Positions 5,606 to 9,686 of a DNA stretch of 9,686 nt are shown here, piece by piece (position 1 is the stretch's first letter; every line of letters starts with the position of its first letter). The position numbers and the translations under genes are program-made. The notes under the pieces were generated by a model. The model did not search any database, was not told the DNA's origin, and worked only from the letters and a program-made list of their open reading frames with translations. The stretch lies in NCBI GenBank assembly GCA_023416315.1, contig JAEZIA010000450.1, positions 1 to 9,686 on the forward strand, given 5' to 3'. This DNA is from Actinomycetes bacterium. Lineage in GTDB: Bacteria > Actinomycetota > Actinomycetes > Mycobacteriales > Mycobacteriaceae.

Positions 5606-7090
5606 ATGGGCGAAACCTGTCTGCCCGACGAACTCAGGACGCTGTTCCTGTTCGAGAAGCTGTCCGACGACCAGCTGCGGACGTTGTGCGCAAACGGCCA
5701 CATCGCGACCTTCGAGCCCGGGCCGGTCGTCGTCGAAGGCGAGCCGGCCACCTGCTTCTACGTCCTGCTCGACGGTGAGCTGGTGATGTCGAAACGCTCG
5801 GGTGGCGTCGACGTCGAGACCACCCGGACGTCGCAGCGCGGTGTGTACTGCGGGGCTTGGTCGGCCTACATCCCCAATGAGGAGCAGCTCTACCAGGCTT
5901 CGGTGCGCGTGACGAAGCCGTCCCGGTTCTTCGTGCTCGACGCCGAGGCCTTCGCCCGCTTCATGCAGACCGAGTTCCCGATGGCGGTGCACCTGCTCGA
6001 GGGTCATATGGTCGGCGGCAGGCGGCAAAGCCAGATCCTCGGTCAGCGGCAGAAGCTGCTGGCGCTGGGCACCATCACCGCCGGGCTCACCCATCAGCTC
6101 AACAATCCGGCGGCGGCCACTGCGAGGGCGGTCGCCGACCTGCGCGAGGGCGTCGGCAAGATGCGCTACAAGCTGAGCATGCTGGCCGACGGCAAGTTCA
6201 GCCCCGAGGCGCTGCGGACGCTGGTCCGCATCCAGGAAGAGGTGGCCGAACAGGTCGCCAAGTCGAAGGCCCAGGAACTCTCGGCGTTGGAGACCTCCGA
6301 CCGCGAGGACCAGGTCGGCGACTGGCTCGAAGACCATGGCATCGCCAGCGCCTGGGATTACGCCCCCACGTTCGTCGAGGCCGGCCTCGACACCGAATGG
6401 CTGGAGCGCATCGAAGCATCCATCGATGCGGTCGACTGCTCGGCGACGCTGCAGAGCGCGATCGGATGGCTGAAGTACACCATCGACACCGAGCTGCGGA
6501 TGAACGAGATCGCCGACGCCAGCGAGCGCATCTCCGGTCTGCTCGCCGGGGCCAAGAAGTACTCGCAGATGGACCGGGCGGAATACCAGGTCGCCAATGT
6601 CCATGAACTGCTGCACAGCACGCTGAAGACACTGTTCGGCGACAAGGTCGGCCCCGACAAGCCGATCAAACTGGTCAAGGAATGGGACAAGTCGATTCCC
6701 GAAATCGCTTGCTACCCAGGCGGTTTGAACGAGGTGTGGGACGTCATCATCAACAACGCCATCCAGGCCATGGGCGGCCGCGGGACGCTGACGATCCGGA
6801 CGGCGCGCCAGGGTGACGACCAGATCCGGGTAGAGATCTGCGACGACGGCCCCGGCATCCCGGAGGAGATCATCGACCGGATCTTCACCGCGTTCTTCAC
6901 GACGAAGCCGTTCGGGGAGGGCGACGGACTCGGCCTCGATCTCGCGCGCCGCATCATCGTCGAGAAGCATCAGGGCGACATCCGGGTCGAGTCGCGACCC
7001 GGCGACACCCGCTTCACCATCCTGTTGCCGTTGGTGGCCGACGCGCCGGTCGCGGCCACTCCAGGTGAACTTTCTGCCGCAGCGGAATAG
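5606..7090 (+). CDS. Cytosolic histidine kinase with cNMP-binding-like sensor domain
   Basis: A 494-aa sensor kinase with no signal peptide or membrane segment. Residues about 8-135 resemble the Crp/cAMP-binding beta-barrel (ATFEPGPVVVEGE, FYVLLDGELVMSKRS). The phosphate-binding cassette is altered: GAWSAYIPNEEQLYQASVRV lacks the Glu and Arg that hold cAMP in Crp. The H-box is LTHQLNNP with phospho-acceptor H163. The catalytic domain has the N-box INNAIQA (N384), G1 box DDGPG (413-417), F-box IFTAFFTTKP and G2 box GEGDGLGLDLA. The stretch from H163 to N384 is about 220 residues, longer than the roughly 100-120 usual, and mostly helical and charged. Presumably it autophosphorylates and passes phosphate to D69 of the upstream receiver. 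The signal could be a nucleotide, redox state or another ligand; the sequence does not say. Confidence 0.93.
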   Translation: MGETCLPDELRTLFLFEKLSDDQLRTLCANGHIATFEPGPVVVEGEPATCFYVLLDGELVMSKRSGGVDVETTRTSQRGVYCGAWSAYIPNEEQLYQASVRVTKPSRFFVLDAEAFARFMQTEFPMAVHLLEGHMVGGRRQSQILGQRQKLLALGTITAGLTHQLNNPAAATARAVADLREGVGKMRYKLSMLADGKFSPEALRTLVRIQEEVAEQVAKSKAQELSALETSDREDQVGDWLEDHGIASAWDYAPTFVEAGLDTEWLERIEASIDAVDCSATLQSAIGWLKYTIDTELRMNEIADASERISGLLAGAKKYSQMDRAEYQVANVHELLHSTLKTLFGDKVGPDKPIKLVKEWDKSIPEIACYPGGLNEVWDVIINNAIQAMGGRGTLTIRTARQGDDQIRVEICDDGPGIPEEIIDRIFTAFFTTKPFGEGDGLGLDLARRIIVEKHQGDIRVESRPGDTRFTILLPLVADAPVAATPGELSAAAE

Positions 7091-7119
7091 CCCGCGCCGA
7101 GGCGCAGGTTGTAGCCGCC

Positions 7120-7953
7120 ATGAGCGCCAAGCCCGATCTCGGCAGGTTCGCGTCGTTCGGCATCGGGGTCACCCCCGAGGAAGCCAGTGCGATCGAGGCG
7201 CTCGGCTACGGCGCCGCGTGGGTCGCCGGCTCCCCGCCGGCGGAACTGGACTGGGTGGAACCCAGCGTGCAACAAACCCGCACGCTGACGTTGGCCACCG
7301 GCATCGTCAACATCTGGACGGCCCGACCCGAAGCGGTCGCGGCGTCGTTCCATCGCATCGAAAGCGCTTATCCCGGCCGGTTTCTGCTCGGCCTCGGCGT
7401 CGGTCACCCCGAGGCTGACGCCCCATTCACCAAACCCATCACCGCGCTCAACGACTACCTCGACGTACTGGACGCCCACGGCGTGCCGGCGCAGCGACGG
7501 GTACTGGCCGCACTCGGCCCGCAGGTCCTGCGGTTGTCGGCGGAACGCAGTGCCGGCGCCCACCCCGCGCTCGTGACCCCGGAGCACACGGCACGTGCCC
7601 GTGAGCTGATCGGACCCGAGGCGTTCCTGGCGCCTGCGGTACCCGTCGTTCCGACCACCAACGCCGAGCAAGCCCGCGCGGTCGGCCGTAAAGCTCTCGA
7701 GCGTTACCTTGGCCTGAGCAACTACCTCAACAACTGGAAGCGTCTGGGCTTCGTGGGCGACGACATCAGCAGACCCGGCAGCGACCGGTTCATCGACGAA
7801 CTGATCGTGTACGGCACCCCCGACACGATCGCGGCCCGGCTCACCGAGCACCTCGACGCCGGGGCCGACCACGTGCCGATCCAACTGCTCACCGCACCCG
7901 CCAAGGTCATCCCCACCTTGGCCGAACTCGCCGGCCCCCTCGGGCTGGGTTGA
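7120..7953 (+). CDS. LLM-class F420/flavin-dependent oxidoreductase, paralogue 1
   Basis: Luciferase-like (TIM-barrel) oxidoreductase, 277 aa, of the mycobacterial kind annotated as probable F420-dependent oxidoreductases. Evidence is the N-terminus IEALGYGAAWVAGSPPAELD, the strand ATGIVNIW (59-66), the FHRIESAYPGRFLLGLGVGH block and the end AGADHVPIQLL. In this superfamily such enzymes transfer hydride to or from reduced F420 or a flavin; the substrate here cannot be told. It is 29 nt after the kinase gene with only a weak GCAGG upstream, so it is probably expressed from the same transcript. It is the most divergent of the three copies: where the others have PEHK it reads P-A173-V-P, and TKP follows Phe rather than Tyr after GHPEA. 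These changes may alter cofactor or substrate use. It may be the positional counterpart of M. tuberculosis Rv3463 beside infA; I recall that synteny and did not check it. Confidence 0.88.
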   Translation: MSAKPDLGRFASFGIGVTPEEASAIEALGYGAAWVAGSPPAELDWVEPSVQQTRTLTLATGIVNIWTARPEAVAASFHRIESAYPGRFLLGLGVGHPEADAPFTKPITALNDYLDVLDAHGVPAQRRVLAALGPQVLRLSAERSAGAHPALVTPEHTARARELIGPEAFLAPAVPVVPTTNAEQARAVGRKALERYLGLSNYLNNWKRLGFVGDDISRPGSDRFIDELIVYGTPDTIAARLTEHLDAGADHVPIQLLTAPAKVIPTLAELAGPLGLG

Positions 7954-7956
7954 TCG

Positions 7957-7963
7957 AGAGGAG
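7957..7963 (+). promoter_or_regulatory. Ribosome-binding site of LLM paralogue 2
   Basis: AGAGGAG, 5 nt before the ATG at 7969 and just after the paralogue 1 stop (7951-7953). It is the best Shine-Dalgarno of the plus-strand genes and confirms this start in a 15-nt gap. Confidence 0.65.
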
Positions 7964-7968
7964 CAGCA

Positions 7969-8808
7969 ATGACAGATAAGCCGAATCTGGGCAAGTTCGG
8001 AACATTCGGCCGTGCCGTCACGCCCCAGCAGGCCAAGGAGATCGAGGCGCTGGGCTACGGCGCGGTGTGGGTGGGCGGCTCGCCGCCTGCTGAATTGGAC
8101 TGGGTGGAACCGATTCTGGAGAACACCACGACGTTGCAGGTAGCCACCGGCATCGTCAACATCTGGACCGCCGAGCCCGGCCCGGTGGCCGAGTCGTTCC
8201 ACCGCATCGAGAAGGCGTATCCCGGCCGGTTCCTGCTGGGCATCGGCGTCGGCCATCCCGAAGCCATCCAGGTGTATCAGAAGCCGATCGATGCGCTCCG
8301 CGGCTACCTGGACAAGCTGGACGAGTACGGCGTGCCCGCCGGCCGCCGCGTCGTCGCCGCACTCGGGCCTCAGGTGCTCAAGCTGTCGGCCACCCGCGGC
8401 GCAGGGGCGCACCCGTACCTGACCACGCCGGAGCACACCGCGCAAGCGCGTCGGCTGGTCGGCCCCGAGGCGTTCCTGGCACCCGAGCACAAGGCGGTGC
8501 TGACCACCGATGCGGACGAGGCCAGGGCGATCGGCAGGAAGTTCCTCGACATCTACCTCGGCCTGCAGAACTACGTGAACAGCTGGAAGCGGCTGGGATT
8601 CACCGACGAAGACGTGGCCAAGCCCGGCAGCGACCGGCTGGTGGATGCCGTTGTCGCCTATGGCACGCCGGAGGCGATCGCGGCCCGGCTGACCCAACAC
8701 CTCGAGGCCGGCGCCGACCACGTGCCCGTCCAGGTGTTGACGTCTTCTGACAAGCTGGTGGAGGCACTGGCCGCGCTGGCCGTGCCCCTGGGTCTCAAAC
8801 AACCGTAG
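7969..8808 (+). CDS. LLM-class F420/flavin-dependent oxidoreductase, paralogue 2
   Basis: Second tandem luciferase-like oxidoreductase, 279 aa, colinear with the first and well over half identical by eye. Shared blocks are IEALGYGAVWVGGSPPAELD, ATGIVNIWTA (from residue 59), SFHRIEKAYPGRFLLGIGVG, PQVLKLSATRGAGAHPYLTT and EHLE/QHLEAGADHVPVQVLT near the end. It carries APEHK (E173, H174, K175), shared with paralogue 3. Cofactor is presumed F420 or flavin from the family; substrate unknown. It starts 15 nt after paralogue 1 with a strong Shine-Dalgarno and ends with LGLKQP and TAG. Immediately after the stop an 18-nt imperfect copy of the last codons, stop included, is present (8809-8826), so the end of the gene has been duplicated. 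Paralogue 3 starts 30 nt downstream. Confidence 0.89.
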   Translation: MTDKPNLGKFGTFGRAVTPQQAKEIEALGYGAVWVGGSPPAELDWVEPILENTTTLQVATGIVNIWTAEPGPVAESFHRIEKAYPGRFLLGIGVGHPEAIQVYQKPIDALRGYLDKLDEYGVPAGRRVVAALGPQVLKLSATRGAGAHPYLTTPEHTAQARRLVGPEAFLAPEHKAVLTTDADEARAIGRKFLDIYLGLQNYVNSWKRLGFTDEDVAKPGSDRLVDAVVAYGTPEAIAARLTQHLEAGADHVPVQVLTSSDKLVEALAALAVPLGLKQP

Positions 8809-8826
8809 GGCCTCAACCAACCGTAA
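8791..8826 (+). repeat. 18-bp imperfect tandem duplication across the stop of LLM paralogue 2
   Basis: GGTCTCAAACAACCGTAG (8791-8808) is followed directly by GGCCTCAACCAACCGTAA (8809-8826), 15 of 18 bases identical. The first unit encodes GLKQP plus TAG; the second, in the same frame, encodes GLNQP plus TAA. It looks like a slippage duplication of the last six codons that added a backup stop in the intergenic gap. Confidence 0.8.
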
Positions 8827-8838
8827 CGAGGGGTACTC

Positions 8839-9686
8839 ATGACCAATCCGTCGCTGCTCAAACCAGATCTCGGCCGTTACGGGGTGTGGACCGGGGGTCC
8901 GGTCACACCGGAGCAGGCGAAAGAGATCGAAGCGCTGGGCTACGGCGCGGTGTGGGTCGGCGCCTCACCCGCCGCCGACCTCTCGTGGGTCGAGCCGATC
9001 CTCGAGCAGACCGAGAACCTGTCGTTGGCCACTGGGATCGTCAACATCTGGAGCGCGGCCGCCGACGAGGTCGCCGAGTCGTACCACCGCATCGAAAAGG
9101 CTTATCCCGGGCGCTTTTTGCTCGGCATCGGCGTGGGGCATCCCGAGCACACACAGGAGTACGTCAAGCCTTACGACGCACTGGTGAGCTATCTCGACCG
9201 GCTCGACGCCGCACACGTACCGACCAGCCGGCGGGTGCTCGCCGCACTCGGACCCAAGGTGCTGCAGCTCGCCGCGCAGCGCAGCGCCGGTGCGCATCCC
9301 TACCTCACCACCCCGGAACACACCGGCCAGGCCCGCAATCTGATCGGTCCGACGGTGTTCCTGGCGCCCGAACACAAGGTGGTGTTGAGCACTGATGCCG
9401 ATGAGGCGCGCGCGCTCGGCCGCGACAGCGTCGGGTTCTATCTGGGGCTGAGCAATTACGTGAACAACTGGAAGAGACTGGGATTCACCGACGGCGATGT
9501 CGAGCCCCCGGGCAGCGACAAGCTGATCGACGAGGTGGTCGCCCACGGCACGGCCGAGGCGATCGCCGCTCGGCTGGCCGAACACCTCGACAACGGCGCC
9601 GACCACGTCGCGATCCAGGTACTCGGCGGCGGGGACAGACTGCTGCCCACGCTGACCGAGCTGGCCGGACCGCTGGGGCTGACCGC
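8839..9686 (+). CDS. LLM-class F420/flavin-dependent oxidoreductase, paralogue 3 (3' end outside window)
   Basis: Third tandem luciferase-like oxidoreductase. The ATG at 8839 is preceded by GAGGGG with a 5-nt spacing. The reading frame stays open to the window edge, giving 282 codons plus two bases and ending in ELAGPLGLT, the family C-terminus, so only a few codons are likely missing. It begins MTNPSLLKPDLGRYGVWTGG, about five residues longer at the N-terminus than the other copies. It then shares EIEALGYGAVWVG, ATGIVNIW (64-71), YHRIEKAYPGRFLLGIGVGH, SAGAHPYLTTPEHT and APEHK (E178, H179, K180). It is closer to paralogue 2 than to paralogue 1 by eye. The family implies reduced-F420 or flavin chemistry; the substrate is unknown. 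It is probably the third oxidoreductase of the plus-strand transcription unit; further genes may follow beyond the window. Confidence 0.88.
   Translation, partial: MTNPSLLKPDLGRYGVWTGGPVTPEQAKEIEALGYGAVWVGASPAADLSWVEPILEQTENLSLATGIVNIWSAAADEVAESYHRIEKAYPGRFLLGIGVGHPEHTQEYVKPYDALVSYLDRLDAAHVPTSRRVLAALGPKVLQLAAQRSAGAHPYLTTPEHTGQARNLIGPTVFLAPEHKVVLSTDADEARALGRDSVGFYLGLSNYVNNWKRLGFTDGDVEPPGSDKLIDEVVAHGTAEAIAARLAEHLDNGADHVAIQVLGGGDRLLPTLTELAGPLGLT

Noticed and set aside
3796..5751. Long open frame of 651 codons on the minus strand
   Set aside because: It lies antisense to the receiver-flavoprotein gene, which has complete domain motifs. Its translation has no recognisable domain and is the typical shadow produced by GC-rich third positions.
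5429..8820. Long minus-strand open frames of 513 and 616 codons opposite the kinase and LLM genes
   Set aside because: The plus-strand frames carry full H/N/G boxes and LLM motifs. The antisense translations are repetitive because they mirror the paralogous LLM genes, and they show no family of their own.
1..9686. Search for tRNA or rRNA genes, CRISPR arrays, insertion sequences and phage genes
   Set aside because: No cloverleaf-like sequence, regularly spaced repeats, transposase motifs or terminal inverted repeats were seen. Every large segment is explained by the genes listed.

Overview
The window comes from a high-GC actinobacterium, most likely a Mycolicibacterium or Mycobacterium species. 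The alpha-operon order infA-rpmJ-rpsM-rpsK-rpsD-rpoA-rplQ, the mycobacterial-type RpoA with a long acidic tail after its C-terminal domain, and several F420-type luciferase-like oxidoreductases beside infA all fit that group. The species cannot be fixed from the sequence.

Left part (1-3641, minus strand): a conserved translation/transcription operon read right to left. It holds infA (IF-1), rpmJ (L36, GTG start, 37 aa), rpsM (S13), rpsK (S11), rpsD (S4), rpoA (RNA polymerase alpha) and rplQ (L17, cut by the left edge). rpsM/rpsK and rpsK/rpsD are tightly packed. The rpmJ-rpsM gap (178 nt) and the rpoA-rplQ gap (55 nt) each carry a hairpin without a U-tract.

Middle (3642-3900): a 259-nt divergent intergenic region with a plausible SigA-type promoter for infA, a 12-bp perfect palindrome at that promoter's start, a second short dyad, and a weak -10-like hexamer that could give a leaderless transcript for the plus-strand genes.

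Right part (3901-9686, plus strand): five closely spaced genes that look like one transcription unit. The first encodes a response-regulator receiver fused to a cysteine-free glutaredoxin-like segment and a thioredoxin-reductase-like flavoprotein lacking the CxxC redox centre. The second, 4 nt downstream, encodes a histidine kinase with an N-terminal cyclic-nucleotide-binding-like domain whose usual cAMP contacts are missing. Three tandem paralogues of an LLM-class (F420/flavin type) oxidoreductase follow, the last cut by the right edge.

My reading (inference) is a phospho-relay whose output is a flavoenzyme rather than a DNA-binding protein, genetically linked to a set of F420-type oxidoreductases. 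The individual families are known from annotation, but I know of no established function for this combination. It is the part of the window most worth study.
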